From positions 1 to 64,000 of the forward strand of contig NZ_NFZS01000006.1 of the NCBI RefSeq assembly GCF_003264855.1: a stretch of 64,000 nucleotides of DNA. The letters are read 5' to 3'. How positions within the stretch are numbered: position 1 is the stretch's first letter; each line of letters begins with the position of its first letter. Positions 18,769 to 28,276 of this stretch are shown one piece after another. The stretch comes from Dyella jiangningensis (lineage in GTDB: Bacteria; Pseudomonadota; Gammaproteobacteria; Xanthomonadales; Rhodanobacteraceae). The position numbers and the translations under genes are program-made. The notes beneath the pieces are model-generated. The model saw nothing but the letters and a program-made list of their open reading frames with translations, was not told where the DNA came from and made no database searches.

Positions 18769-19482
18769 ATGTCGAACAAGCCCAGTTCGCGGTCACGTCG
18801 CGACTTTTTGCGTCAGTCAATGGTGGCCGTGCCCGCGGTCACCTTGCTGGGCGGCTCGACCCTCGCGCAGCCACCGAATGCAGCGGCATCGGCAGCGGGA
18901 TCGGCTTACTCGCCACGCTATTTCACCGCCGCGGAATGGGACTTCCTGCAGTCGGCGGTCGATCGGCTGATCCCGCACAACGAGGACGGACCCGGCGCGG
19001 TGGAAGCGGGCGTGCCCGAGTTCATCGACCGTCAGATGGAAGACAGTTACGGCCACGGCGGCTACTGGTACATGCAGGGACCGTTCGCCCCCGACGCTCC
19101 GCCGACGCTGGGCTACCAACTGCGCTTTACGCCACGCGACCTGTACCGCACCGCCATCGCCGACGTCGAGAGCTGGTGCCAGAAGCAGCACGGCAAGAAG
19201 TTCTCGGCGCTCTCGCCGGACGAACGCGACGGCGTGCTGCACCAGTTGGAGAAGGGCGAGATCAAGCTGGAGCAGGTGCCGTCCGCGGCGTTCTTCACCC
19301 AACTGCTGACCAATACCAAGGAAGGCTATTTCGCCGACCCTATGTATGGCGGCAACAAGCACATGGGCGGCTGGAAGATGATCGGCTTCCCCGGCGCACG
19401 CGCCGACTATGCCGACTGGATCGAACAGCCGGGCAAGACCTACCCGCTGGGACCGGTATCCATCGACGGGGAGCAGTCATGA
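18769..19482 (+). CDS. Gluconate 2-dehydrogenase subunit 3 family protein (Tat-exported)
   Basis: A 237-residue small subunit of a membrane-bound gluconate-dehydrogenase-type complex. The twin-arginine signal SRRDFLRQS (residues 9-17) with a following hydrophobic stretch shows folded export to the periplasm, probably as a chaperone or escort for the flavoprotein subunit, which has no signal of its own. The subunit 3 domain covers about 45-225 (ERDGVLHQLEKGE, then DPMYGGNKHMGGWKMIGFPG). Its stop overlaps the next start (ATGA), so the two are translationally coupled. The ATG at 18769 is chosen because it gives the Tat signal. Confidence 0.9.
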   Translation: MSNKPSSRSRRDFLRQSMVAVPAVTLLGGSTLAQPPNAAASAAGSAYSPRYFTAAEWDFLQSAVDRLIPHNEDGPGAVEAGVPEFIDRQMEDSYGHGGYWYMQGPFAPDAPPTLGYQLRFTPRDLYRTAIADVESWCQKQHGKKFSALSPDERDGVLHQLEKGEIKLEQVPSAAFFTQLLTNTKEGYFADPMYGGNKHMGGWKMIGFPGARADYADWIEQPGKTYPLGPVSIDGEQS

Positions 19483-21254
19483 TCCGCATGAAACCGGTCG
19501 ACGTGGTGATCGTCGGTTTCGGCTGGACCGGCGCGATCATGGGCATCGAGCTGGCCGAGGCGGGATTGGACGTGCTCGCGCTGGAACGCGGCGTGTTCCG
19601 CGACACCTCGCCGGACTTCACCTATCCGCACAACGCCGACGAACTGGCCTACGGCATTCGCGGCAAGCTGTTCCAGCCGCTGGCCAACGAGACCATCACC
19701 ATCCGCCACGGCGTCAACGACACCGCGCAGCCTTATCGCCAGTATGGCTCGTTCCTGTTCGGGCACAACGTCGGCGGCGCCGGCCTGCACTGGAATGGCC
19801 AGCATTACCGGCCCTCGCCGGAAGACCTCGTGCTGGAAAGCCACATGCGCCAGCGCTATGGCGCGAAGTTCATGCCGGACGACATGCAGATCCAGGATTG
19901 GGGCGTGACCTACGACGAACTGGAGCCCTTCCTCGAACAGTTCGAGTACGTGTGCGGCACCTCGGGTCGCGCGGGCAACCTCAATGGCGAGATCCGCGAT
20001 GGCGGCAACCCGTTCGAGGGTCCGCGCAAGCGCGAGTATCCGAATCCACCGGTGGCCGATAACTATGCCGCACGGCTGTTTTCCGATGCGGCGCGATCGC
20101 TCGGCCACAAGCCGTTTCCGCAGCCGTCGTCGAACGCGTCGCAGCCCTACACCAACCCCTACGGCGTGCGCCTGGGGCCGTGCAACCTCTGCGGTTACTG
20201 CGAGCGCTTCTGCTGCTTCATGTATTCCAAGGCGTCGCCACAGACGACCATCCTGCCGGTGCTGATGCGCAAGCCCAACTTCTCGCTGCGCACGCAGAGC
20301 CACGTGACGCGCGTGAACCTGGACAGCACGCGCAAGCGCGCCACCGGCGTCACCTACATCGACGCGCAGGGCCGCGAGGTGGAGCAGCCGGCCAACCTGG
20401 TGATCGTCGCGGCCTTCCAGATGCACAACGTGCGGCTGATGCTGCTGTCGGGCATCGGCACACCGTACGACCCGGCCACCGGCAAGGGCGTGATCGGCAA
20501 GAACTACGCGTACCAGATGATGAGCAACATCAATCTTTTCTACGACAAGGACGTGCAGATCAATCCGTTCATCGCCGCAGGCTCCGGCGGCAACGCGATC
20601 ATCGACGACTTCAACTCCGACCATTTCGACCACGGGCCGCACGGTTTCGTGGGCGGCGGCTACATCCTCGGCGGCCAGACCGGTGGCCGACCGATCCAGC
20701 AGCTGTCGCTGCCGCCGGGCACGCCGGCCTGGGGCGACAAGTGGAAGCGCGCCGCCAAGGAAGCCTACCTGCACACCACCAGCGTGCAGACGCATGGCTC
20801 GGTGATGTCCTATCGCGATCGCTACCTGGATCTTGACCCGACCTACAAGGATCGCTTCGGCCAGCCGTTGTTGCGCATGACCTTCGACTGGCACGACAAC
20901 GAATACAAGATGACGCGGTTCCTTACCGACCGCGCGCAGGACATCGCCAATGCGATGAAGGCCCGCCAGACCTCGCAGACCATCCGCAAGCAAGGCGACC
21001 ATTACGACGTGCGCCAGTACCAGACCACGCACACCACCGGCGGCGTCATCCAGGGAGCCTCGCCGGAAACCAGCGCGCTCAACTCGTTCCAGCAAAGCTG
21101 GGACGTGCCGAACGTGTTCGTCACCGGCGCCTCGGCGTTTCCGCAGAACATCGGCTACAACCCGACCGGCCTCATCGGCGGCCTCACCTATCGATCGGTG
21201 AAGGCGATCCGCGAGACCTATCTCAAGAACCCCGGCCCCCTGGTGCAGGCATGA
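19479..21254 (+). CDS. GMC-family FAD oxidoreductase, gluconate-dehydrogenase-like large subunit
   Basis: A 591-residue FAD-dependent sugar or sugar-acid dehydrogenase. FAD-binding GFGWTG lies at 13-18, and the C-terminal GMC region has HTTGG and SAFPQNIGYNPTGLIGGL. A cysteine cluster CNLCGYCERFCC (about 235-246) resembles the 3Fe-4S-binding region of FAD-glucose and gluconate dehydrogenases that pass electrons to cytochrome c. With the Tat-exported partner upstream and cytochrome c downstream, it would oxidise substrate in the periplasm and feed electrons to quinone. The substrate could be gluconate, 2-ketogluconate, glucose or sorbitol and is not fixed by sequence. ATGA overlaps join all three genes. 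Confidence 0.9.
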   Translation: MIRMKPVDVVIVGFGWTGAIMGIELAEAGLDVLALERGVFRDTSPDFTYPHNADELAYGIRGKLFQPLANETITIRHGVNDTAQPYRQYGSFLFGHNVGGAGLHWNGQHYRPSPEDLVLESHMRQRYGAKFMPDDMQIQDWGVTYDELEPFLEQFEYVCGTSGRAGNLNGEIRDGGNPFEGPRKREYPNPPVADNYAARLFSDAARSLGHKPFPQPSSNASQPYTNPYGVRLGPCNLCGYCERFCCFMYSKASPQTTILPVLMRKPNFSLRTQSHVTRVNLDSTRKRATGVTYIDAQGREVEQPANLVIVAAFQMHNVRLMLLSGIGTPYDPATGKGVIGKNYAYQMMSNINLFYDKDVQINPFIAAGSGGNAIIDDFNSDHFDHGPHGFVGGGYILGGQTGGRPIQQLSLPPGTPAWGDKWKRAAKEAYLHTTSVQTHGSVMSYRDRYLDLDPTYKDRFGQPLLRMTFDWHDNEYKMTRFLTDRAQDIANAMKARQTSQTIRKQGDHYDVRQYQTTHTTGGVIQGASPETSALNSFQQSWDVPNVFVTGASAFPQNIGYNPTGLIGGLTYRSVKAIRETYLKNPGPLVQA

Positions 21255-22645
21255 ACGCCGCGGCCCGCCGTCGGCGTGGTGGCAGTGGCGTGCTGCGCGT
21301 CATCCTGGTGCTGATCGTGCTGGTGGTGCTGGCATGGTTTGCCACGGTGGTTTTCCAGGGTGGCGGCGGCAACGCATCGGCCGCTGCACCGGCACCCAAC
21401 GACGAACTGCTGAAGCAGGGCGAGTACGTTGCACGCCTCGGCGATTGCGCGGCCTGCCATACCGCCCCTGGCGGCAAGCCGTATGCCGGCGGGCTCGCCA
21501 TCGCCTCGCCGATCGGCACCATCTACAGCACCAACATCACGCCGGACGCCAAGACCGGCATCGGCAACTACAGCTATGGCCAGTTCGAGCGGGCCGTACG
21601 GCGCGGCATCAACGCCGCCGGCCATACGCTGTACCCGGCGATGCCGTATCCCTCGTACGCCAAGGTGAGCGATGGTGACATCCAGGCGCTGTATGCGTAT
21701 TTCATGCATCGCGTGGCGCCGGTGGAACAGGTCAACCATCGCGAGGACATCCCCTGGCCGCTCTCGATGCGCTGGCCGCTCACCTATTGGCGCTGGCTGT
21801 TTGCGCCGAAAGTGGCGCCGGTGGAAACGGCAGCGACGGGCGATGCCGCGCTTGCACGCGGGCAGTACCTGGTGGAAGGCCTGGGCCACTGCGGCGCCTG
21901 CCACACGCCACGCGCCTTCACGCTGCAGGAAAAGGCGTTGACGCCCGACGACAGCACCTACCTCAGCGGCGGCGTGAACGACAACTGGGTGGCGCCGAGC
22001 CTGCGCGGCGAGGTGGCCAGCGGCCTGGGCAGCGTCGACCAGGAGGAGCTGGTCGCATTGCTGAAGAATGGCCGCTCCGCGCGCAGCGCGATCTTCGGCG
22101 GCATGAGCGACGTGGTCCAGCACAGCACGCAGTTCATGAGCAATGAAGATCTCGCTGCGATCGCGCACTTCCTCAAGTCGCTGCCGCCCAAGCGTGCGGA
22201 AACGGCGCTGACCTATGACCAGGCAACCCGCACCGCGCTTTACGCCGGCAACACCGACAAGCCGGGTGCGCGGTTGTACGTCGACAACTGTGCGGCCTGC
22301 CATCGCACCGACGGCCACGGCTATGGCGAGGTGTATCCGGCATTGGCGGGCAACCCCGCGGTCAATGCGACCGACCCGACCTCGCTGGCGCGACTGGTGC
22401 TGCACGGCGGCACCATGCCTTCCGGCCGCGAGGCACCCACGCAATTCACCATGCCCGCCTTCCGCGATCGCCTGAGCGACCAGCAGATCGCAGAGGTGCT
22501 GACCTACGTGCGTTCCAGCTGGGGCAACCGCGGCGGCACCGTCACCGCGTCGAAGGTTTCCGACCTGCGCAGGTTGCCCGCGCACCAGCAGAACCTGATG
22601 ACGGGTTACGACCCGCGCGTAGGTGAGCAGCCGACCCAGCCCTGA
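21251..22645 (+). CDS. Membrane-anchored tri-haem cytochrome c subunit
   Basis: A 464-residue cytochrome subunit of the dehydrogenase complex. One N-terminal membrane helix (about 15-35, VILVLIVLVVLAWFATVVF) is followed by three cytochrome c domains, each with a CxxCH haem motif: CAACH near 66, CGACH near 214 and CAACH near 347. Proteins of this type take electrons from the flavoprotein and reduce ubiquinone. It overlaps the flavoprotein stop by four bases and ends the operon, with only 15 bp before the convergent oprM-type gene. Confidence 0.92.
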   Translation: MNAAARRRRGGSGVLRVILVLIVLVVLAWFATVVFQGGGGNASAAAPAPNDELLKQGEYVARLGDCAACHTAPGGKPYAGGLAIASPIGTIYSTNITPDAKTGIGNYSYGQFERAVRRGINAAGHTLYPAMPYPSYAKVSDGDIQALYAYFMHRVAPVEQVNHREDIPWPLSMRWPLTYWRWLFAPKVAPVETAATGDAALARGQYLVEGLGHCGACHTPRAFTLQEKALTPDDSTYLSGGVNDNWVAPSLRGEVASGLGSVDQEELVALLKNGRSARSAIFGGMSDVVQHSTQFMSNEDLAAIAHFLKSLPPKRAETALTYDQATRTALYAGNTDKPGARLYVDNCAACHRTDGHGYGEVYPALAGNPAVNATDPTSLARLVLHGGTMPSGREAPTQFTMPAFRDRLSDQQIAEVLTYVRSSWGNRGGTVTASKVSDLRRLPAHQQNLMTGYDPRVGEQPTQP

Positions 22646-22660
22646 CGGCCGGGCGCTGCG

Positions 22661-24187
22661 TCAGCGTTGCGCCACTGCGGCGGTGCCCTCCACGCTGCCG
22701 GACCAACCGCCGCCCAGCGCACGGAACATGGCGACTGCCGCGCGCGCATCGTCGGCATGCACGCGGGCAAGCTGGTCGCGCGAGCTCAGCAACTGGCGAT
22801 CCTCATCCAGCACTTCGATCAGGCTGACGGCACCGCCCTTGTACGCATCCTGCGCGGCGTCGCGTGCCTGTTGGTGCGCGGCCACTTCGTCGGTGAGTTC
22901 GCGGTGCTGCGATTCCAGCTCGGCGAGCGAGACGATGGCATTCTCCACGTCTTCGGTAGCGCGCAGCATCGACTGCCGGTATTGCGCCAGCGCTTCGACG
23001 TTGGCGCCCTTGGCCTGCGCTACCTCGGCGTCGACGCGGCCGAAATCGAACAGGCGCCAATGCAGGCCGAGCACCGCCTGCGGCTGGAACGCGGCGGACG
23101 AGAACAGCGAACCGCTGTGCAGCGTCTCGAAGCCGAGCAGTGCACCCAGCGATACCTTGGGGTAGTACTCGGCCGTGGCCACGCCGATGCGTGCGTTCGA
23201 CGCGGCGAGCTTGCGCTCGGCGGCGATCACGTCGGGGCGGCGGCTCAACAGCATCTGCGGGCCGCCCTCCGCACCGACGGCCGGCACGGCGTACGTTGCG
23301 CCCGGTGCCTGCAATTCGCCCGCGTAAGTGCCCGGCGCCGCGCCCATCAGCACGTCGAGACGATTGAGCTGTTGCGCGAGCGTGATGCGCAACGGCGGCA
23401 AGGTGGCCCTTGCCTGCAGCAGCAGCGCCTGGGCCTGCGCGAGTTCGCGCGAGGTGGCGAGGCCGCCGGCAAGGCGAACCTTCACCAGCTCCACCAGCTG
23501 CGCCTCGGTATCGATCTGCTGTTGCGCGAGGCGCAGGCGTTCCTGTGCGCCACGCGCCTGGAAATAGCTGTCGGCCGCCTCGGCGGCGACCATCACGCGC
23601 ACGCCATCCTGATTCGCCTCGGCCGCTTCAGCCTCGGCTTGCGCGGCTTCGGCGCCACGATGCAGGCCACCGACCAGATCCAGCTCCCAGCTGGCGCCCA
23701 CGCCGATGTTCTCCAGCGTCTGCGTGCGCTTGTAGCCCGGCGTATGACTGGCGAGCTCGCCGAGCGGACTCTGGGTGGACTGGTACTGCTGCACCACCTG
23801 CGCATCGAGGCTGCCTTGCGGCTTGAGTTGCGCGCCAGCTTCACGGGCGGCGGCACGCGCCTGGTCGACGCGCGCGATGGCCGCGGCGAGATCCAGGTTC
23901 TGCGTCATCACGCGACCGATGATGAGGCTGAGTTCGGGATCGTCGAAGCCGCTCCACCAGGTGTCGAGTGCGGGCGCGGGACGCGTCACGTCCCGCGTTT
24001 CCAGCAGTGCCTGGCTCGCATAACCCGCATGGGCTTTCACGTCGGGGCGAACGTAGTCGGGACCGACCATGCAACCGGCAAGCCCCACCATGGCAGCGGC
24101 CATCGCCGCCAGGCGAAGGGTGAAACGACGCGACGTCCGCGACCACGGCGAACGGGCGACCGAAGAAGACGACAGCGTGGTGTTCAT
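22661..24187 (-). CDS. Outer-membrane efflux lipoprotein, OprM/NodT family
   Basis: A 508-residue outer-membrane channel of the TolC-like RND/MFS efflux type. The lipobox LAGC puts the acylated cysteine near residue 39, followed by VGPDYVRP, a typical start of this family. Two outer-membrane efflux repeats follow, with LLSRRPDVIAAERKL near 315 between them. It is the last gene of an operon with an inner-membrane MFS pump and a periplasmic adaptor, 55 bp downstream of the pump gene. The ATG at 24187 is used because AGGA lies nine bases upstream. Confidence 0.93.
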   Translation of the reverse strand: MNTTLSSSSVARSPWSRTSRRFTLRLAAMAAAMVGLAGCMVGPDYVRPDVKAHAGYASQALLETRDVTRPAPALDTWWSGFDDPELSLIIGRVMTQNLDLAAAIARVDQARAAAREAGAQLKPQGSLDAQVVQQYQSTQSPLGELASHTPGYKRTQTLENIGVGASWELDLVGGLHRGAEAAQAEAEAAEANQDGVRVMVAAEAADSYFQARGAQERLRLAQQQIDTEAQLVELVKVRLAGGLATSRELAQAQALLLQARATLPPLRITLAQQLNRLDVLMGAAPGTYAGELQAPGATYAVPAVGAEGGPQMLLSRRPDVIAAERKLAASNARIGVATAEYYPKVSLGALLGFETLHSGSLFSSAAFQPQAVLGLHWRLFDFGRVDAEVAQAKGANVEALAQYRQSMLRATEDVENAIVSLAELESQHRELTDEVAAHQQARDAAQDAYKGGAVSLIEVLDEDRQLLSSRDQLARVHADDARAAVAMFRALGGGWSGSVEGTAAVAQR

Positions 24188-24242
24188 GAGGATGTCCTGA
24201 GCCACAGGCTCGGCTAACAAGGGAAAGGGGGAAACGTCGGGT

Positions 24243-25841
24243 TCAGTGCGAATCCGCGGACGGGCCGACCGGCGGCGCTACCTTGCGCATCAGCGGCACC
24301 AGCACGGTGGCGACGACGAAACAGACCATGATCACGAGGAAGGCATCGGCGTAGGACTGCGTCTGCGCCTCGCGATAGGCGAGCTGCCACAGCTGATGAA
24401 GCGCGCTGTTGGCCGCTTCCGTCGTGTTCGATCCCAGTTCGGCAATATGGCCACCGGCCTGCGTCAGCCACTGGTTCATCGCCTCGTTGTCGACATTGAG
24501 ATGTTCGGCCAGGCGATAGAAATGCAGATTGGTGCGGTCGTTGAGCACGGTGGCGCACACCGCGATGCCGATCGCGCCGCCCAGGTTGCGCATCAGGTTG
24601 AACAGGCCGGATGCAAGCTTGAGTCGCGCCGGCGCCAGGCCACCCAGCGTCAATGTCACCGTCGGCGGTACCGCGAGCTGTTGCGCCATGCCGCGCAGTG
24701 CCTGTGGCAGCAGCAGTTCATGGCCTCCCCAGTCGTGCGTGATCGGCGTGAAATCCCACATCGAGACCGCAAACAACGCCAGGCCCGCCATCATGATCCA
24801 GCGCAGGTCGTAGCGCTGAGCAAGGAACGAGTACAGCGGAATGGTGAGGATCTGGAACACGCCGGTGGAGAAGATGGCTTCACCGATTTCCAGCGCGCTG
24901 TAACCGCGCACGCGTCCGAGGAACAACGGCGTGAGGTAGATGGTGGCGAACAGGCCGATGCCGGTGACGAAGGAGAACAGACAGCCCAGCGCGAAGTTGC
25001 GGTCGCCCAGCGCACGAAGGTCGACGACGGGGTGATCGTAGGTCAGGCTTCGAAACACGAACCCGATGCCCGCCAGACCCGACAGCCAAGCTGTGGTGGT
25101 GATGGTCTGGTCGCTGAACCAGTTCCAGCGCGGGCCCTCTTCCAGCGTGTATTCCAGGCAACCAAGGAAGATGGCGAGCAGCACCATGCCCAGGTAGTCG
25201 GCATGACGCAGCAGCGAGTAGTCATGTGAATCGATGTTCACCAGCAGCGGCACGGCGATGGCGACGAACAGGCCAGGCACCAGGTTGACGTAGAACAGCC
25301 AGTGCCATGACGCGTGGTCGGTGATCCAGCCACCCAGCGTCGGGCCCAAGGTGGGTGCCAGCGAGGCGATCGCGCCGATGGTGGCCGCGGCAATCACACG
25401 CTGCTTGTTGTGGAAGAACACGAACGCGGTGGTGAACACCATCGGGATCATCGAGCCGCCGAGAAAGCCCTGCAGCGCGCGGAACGCGATCATGCTCTGG
25501 ATATCCCACGCGATGCCGCACAGCAGGCTGGCGATGGTGAATCCAAGCGCGGAGAACGCGAACAGCCAGCGAGTTGAGAGTACTTTCGACAACCAGCCCG
25601 ACAGCGGAATCACCACGATCTCGGCGATAAGGTAGCTGGTCTGCACCCACGCCGTTTCGTCCGTGCCGGCGGAGAGACCGCCGCCGATATCGCGCAAGGA
25701 AGCCGAGACGATCTGGATGTCCAGCAGCGCTATGAACATGCCCACGCACATGCTGGCGAAGGCGAACACCTTTTGTGTCATGCCGAGCGTGGCCGGATCG
25801 ACCGGCCCCGCAAACCGCATGGCGGAGGCCGTGGTGTTCAT
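24243..25841 (-). CDS. emrB: DHA2-family MFS multidrug exporter (EmrB type)
   Basis: A 532-residue inner-membrane proton-driven exporter with about 14 hydrophobic helices. Family marks include motif A region LSGWLSKVLSTRW (about 78-90) and LGPTLGGWITDHASWHWLFYVN in helices 5-6, the antiporter motif C area. It would work with the EmrA adaptor and outer-membrane channel encoded on either side to expel hydrophobic compounds across both membranes. The start overlaps the emrA stop by four bases (ATGA), showing coupled translation. Specific drugs cannot be predicted. Confidence 0.93.
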   Translation of the reverse strand: MNTTASAMRFAGPVDPATLGMTQKVFAFASMCVGMFIALLDIQIVSASLRDIGGGLSAGTDETAWVQTSYLIAEIVVIPLSGWLSKVLSTRWLFAFSALGFTIASLLCGIAWDIQSMIAFRALQGFLGGSMIPMVFTTAFVFFHNKQRVIAAATIGAIASLAPTLGPTLGGWITDHASWHWLFYVNLVPGLFVAIAVPLLVNIDSHDYSLLRHADYLGMVLLAIFLGCLEYTLEEGPRWNWFSDQTITTTAWLSGLAGIGFVFRSLTYDHPVVDLRALGDRNFALGCLFSFVTGIGLFATIYLTPLFLGRVRGYSALEIGEAIFSTGVFQILTIPLYSFLAQRYDLRWIMMAGLALFAVSMWDFTPITHDWGGHELLLPQALRGMAQQLAVPPTVTLTLGGLAPARLKLASGLFNLMRNLGGAIGIAVCATVLNDRTNLHFYRLAEHLNVDNEAMNQWLTQAGGHIAELGSNTTEAANSALHQLWQLAYREAQTQSYADAFLVIMVCFVVATVLVPLMRKVAPPVGPSADSH

Positions 25842-26944
25842 GGCGCGCTGCTCTCGTGACCGGTGCGGGTATCCACTTCCGCCACCACCGACAGGCCGGG
25901 GCGCAACACGCCCAGCGCATCGTCATGGCTGTCGAGAATTACACGCACCGGCACGCGCTGCACGATCTTCGTGAAGTTGCCGGTGGCGTTCTCCGGCGGC
26001 AGCACGCTGAACTGCGCACCGGTCGCCGGTGCCAGGCTGCCGAGATGACCATGAAATACGCGCCCGGGCATCACGTCGGCGCGCACGTTCACCGCCTGCC
26101 CCGACTGCATGCGGGCGAGCTGATCCTCCTTGAAGTTCGCATCCACCCACAGGCCATGCGCAGGCACCACCGACAACAACTGCGAGCCGGCCGCGGCATA
26201 CGCGCCCACGCGCGCGCGGCGGTTGCCGATGACACCGTCGAAGGGCGCGCGCAATTCGGTATAGCCCTCGTTGAGGCGCGCGATATCGAGTTCCGCCTTG
26301 GCCTGCTCCAGCGCAGCGCGCGCCTGCAGCTTTTGCGATTCGATCACGTCGATCTGTCGCTGCGCGGCCATCAGTGCAGCCTGCGCCTTGGTCGAAGCAG
26401 CCTTGGCGGTCTTGAAGGTGGCGTCGGCGCGCTGCGCGCTTTCGGTGGAGACGGCGGAGCGGCTGGAAAGATCGCGATAGCGTGCCTCGTCCTGCTGCGA
26501 GCGCAAGGTTTCCGCATCCGCAGCGAGCACGCCGGCCTGCGCCTGGTGGATCACTTCCTGCTGCAGGCGCTCGTTGGCGTCGAGGTTGGTCAGCAACGCC
26601 TGCTCCGCGGCCACCGCGCCTTCGGCCTTGGCGACGGCGGCGCGATAGTCGCGATCGTCGATCTTCACCAGCAGGTCGCCGGCATGCACGAACTGGTTGT
26701 CGGTGACGGCGAGCTGGGCGATATAGCCGGACACCTTCGGACCGACCACGGTGATGTCACCGCCGACATAGGCGTCATCGGTGTCTTCGATGAAGCGGCC
26801 GACGCTCCACCAATGCACACCGTAGATCACGGCCGCGACGACCGCCGCACCGGCCAGGGCGCGTACGATGCGCTTTCGCTTGTTGCGCGGTTCGGCGATG
26901 GGAATGGCAGGCGTGTCCGCCCGCTCGACGACGATGCTGCTCAT
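25838..26944 (-). CDS. emrA: HlyD/EmrA-family periplasmic adaptor
   Basis: A 368-residue membrane fusion protein. It has a short cytosolic N-terminus, one membrane helix (about 27-48, VRALAGAAVVAAVIYGVHWW), a beta-barrel/lipoyl region starting DAYVGGDITVVGPKVSGYI, a long coiled-coil hairpin (about 110-215), and the return lipoyl strand ELRAPFDGVIGNRRARVG. It links the EmrB pump to the outer-membrane channel. It starts 30 bp after the hxlR-type regulator, giving an operon in the order regulator-adaptor-pump-channel. Confidence 0.93.
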   Translation of the reverse strand: MSSIVVERADTPAIPIAEPRNKRKRIVRALAGAAVVAAVIYGVHWWSVGRFIEDTDDAYVGGDITVVGPKVSGYIAQLAVTDNQFVHAGDLLVKIDDRDYRAAVAKAEGAVAAEQALLTNLDANERLQQEVIHQAQAGVLAADAETLRSQQDEARYRDLSSRSAVSTESAQRADATFKTAKAASTKAQAALMAAQRQIDVIESQKLQARAALEQAKAELDIARLNEGYTELRAPFDGVIGNRRARVGAYAAAGSQLLSVVPAHGLWVDANFKEDQLARMQSGQAVNVRADVMPGRVFHGHLGSLAPATGAQFSVLPPENATGNFTKIVQRVPVRVILDSHDDALGVLRPGLSVVAEVDTRTGHESSAP

Positions 26945-26974
26945 GAGACGAACTCCAGGGAGAGGTGGGAGGAT

Positions 26975-27481
26975 TCAGTGCCGGTCCGCGGCGAGATGCG
27001 CGTTCCTGAAATCAACATTGATGCGCGTGCGCTCATCGGCGGACGGGCCGGCCACGATGCTGTGGCGGCCGCGCGTGATGCGCTCGCCGGTGCGCAGATC
27101 GACCTGCGCCAGCTCCACCGGTTCACCCGTGGTCGTATCGGTGAGCAGGATGCTCGGCCCTTCCGGTGCGAAGTGGCGGTTGCCCCAGGCCATCAGCGCG
27201 AGCAGCACGGGGCGAAAGTCGCGACCTTGCTCGGTGAGCACGTATTCGTAGCGTTTCGGACGCGCGCAATACGGACGACGCTGCAGCAGGCCTGCCTGCA
27301 CCAGGTCGCGCAGGCGCCGGCTGAGAATGTTCGGCGCGATGCCCAGGCTCTGCACGAAATCGTCGAAGCGGCGGATGCCATAGAACGCATCGCGCAGGAT
27401 CAACATGCTCCACCCGTCACCGGCCCGCTCCAGGCCGCGGGCGACGGGACACTGCATGCTTTCGAAGCTTTTGCGTTGCAT
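26975..27481 (-). CDS. HxlR-family transcriptional regulator
   Basis: A 168-residue winged-helix regulator. The family opening CPVARGLERAGDGWSMLILR (from residue 11) is followed by the recognition region FDDFVQSLGIAPNILSRRLR and wing PYCARPKRYEYVLTEQG. HxlR proteins such as YodB and QorR sense electrophiles or disulphide stress through a cysteine near position 6-12; C11 is in place here. It heads the efflux operon, and a palindrome overlaps the -10 box of its promoter, so it probably represses itself and emrAB-oprM. Confidence 0.9.
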   Translation of the reverse strand: MQRKSFESMQCPVARGLERAGDGWSMLILRDAFYGIRRFDDFVQSLGIAPNILSRRLRDLVQAGLLQRRPYCARPKRYEYVLTEQGRDFRPVLLALMAWGNRHFAPEGPSILLTDTTTGEPVELAQVDLRTGERITRGRHSIVAGPSADERTRINVDFRNAHLAADRH

Positions 27482-27507
27482 GACGGGAGCCTCGCTCCGC
27501 GCTTTAG

Positions 27508-27521
27508 ATGATGACTATCAT
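27508..27521. promoter_or_regulatory. Candidate operator upstream of hxlR
   Basis: The palindrome ATGATGACTATCAT (ATGAT, four bases, ATCAT) overlaps the predicted -10 box. A 12-of-14 copy, ATGACGACCATCAT, sits at 28293-28306 upstream of tetR and the SDR gene. Confidence 0.55.
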
Positions 27522-27546
27522 ATAAATCGAAACTTGCAGAATGCAA
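27517..27546 (-). promoter_or_regulatory. Sigma-70-type promoter for the efflux operon
   Basis: On the minus strand, TTGCAT (27546-27541) is followed after 18 bases by TATGAT (27522-27517). This is a good sigma-70 match, about 35 bases before the regulator start codon. Confidence 0.6.
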
Positions 27547-27648
27547 GCGACTTTTTGTGACGCTGGCGTCAAGGTCGGGCGCGGGCATGCAGCCGGCTTC
27601 AGCCGCCAGGATCGGCGGCAGCCCGTATGGCGAACGGGGGGAGCGGTT

Positions 27649-28233
27649 TTAGCTGGCGGGGATCAGCGCCAGCGCGGCCTTGCGCCCCGCGGCGAGGATG
27701 TCGTCCGACACGTCGGTATCGGCCACCGCGCGTGCCATCGCCAGCGTGCCGACCAGCGTGGAGAACAGCGCCATCGCCGTCGCGCGCCGCTGTTTGGGCT
27801 TGAGCGTCCTGGGCAAGGCATCGGCCAGCAGCGCCACCATGTGCTCGACGCCACGCGTGAATTCCTCGCGCACCACGTCGGCGCCGCGTGCAATCTCGGG
27901 TGACAGCGCGGCGGCCACGCAACCTTCGGCCATGGCATCGCGATGCCGCGCACTGAGGTAGCTGTTGATCACCGCCTCCACGCCGCCGCGCTCGGGGTCG
28001 TGCAGCACTTTTTCCAGCCGCTCGTAGGTGTTGCTCCAGGCCTGGCTGACTGCTTCGCGGGCCAGGTCGTCCTTGGACTCGAAGTGGTTATAGAAGCCGC
28101 CCTGCGTGAGACCGATGTCGCCCATGAGGTTGGCGACGCCCACCGCGGCGATGCCTTCGCCGCGAAAGCGTGCCGCCGCGGTGTCGATGATCCGCTGCCG
28201 CGTGGCTTCCTTGTGACCTTTGCTGTAGCGCAT
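27649..28233 (-). CDS. TetR/AcrR-family transcriptional repressor
   Basis: A 194-residue one-component regulator. The N-terminal helix-turn-helix (about 10-55; RQRIIDTAAARFRGEGIAAV, then GLTQGGFYNHFESKDDL) is followed by an all-helical ligand domain with AEGCVAAALSPEIARG, the pattern of the AcuR/NemR-like branch that senses reactive or aldehyde compounds. It is divergent from an SDR gene and shares a near-identical palindrome with the hxlR promoter. The ATG at 28233 is preferred because AGGAAAAGAG precedes it; an upstream in-frame ATG at 28287 lies within the regulatory region. Confidence 0.9.
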   Translation of the reverse strand: MRYSKGHKEATRQRIIDTAAARFRGEGIAAVGVANLMGDIGLTQGGFYNHFESKDDLAREAVSQAWSNTYERLEKVLHDPERGGVEAVINSYLSARHRDAMAEGCVAAALSPEIARGADVVREEFTRGVEHMVALLADALPRTLKPKQRRATAMALFSTLVGTLAMARAVADTDVSDDILAAGRKAALALIPAS

Positions 28234-28276
28234 GGCTCTTTTCCTGCCGACCTCTGGCCGGCCATTGAAAACCGTC

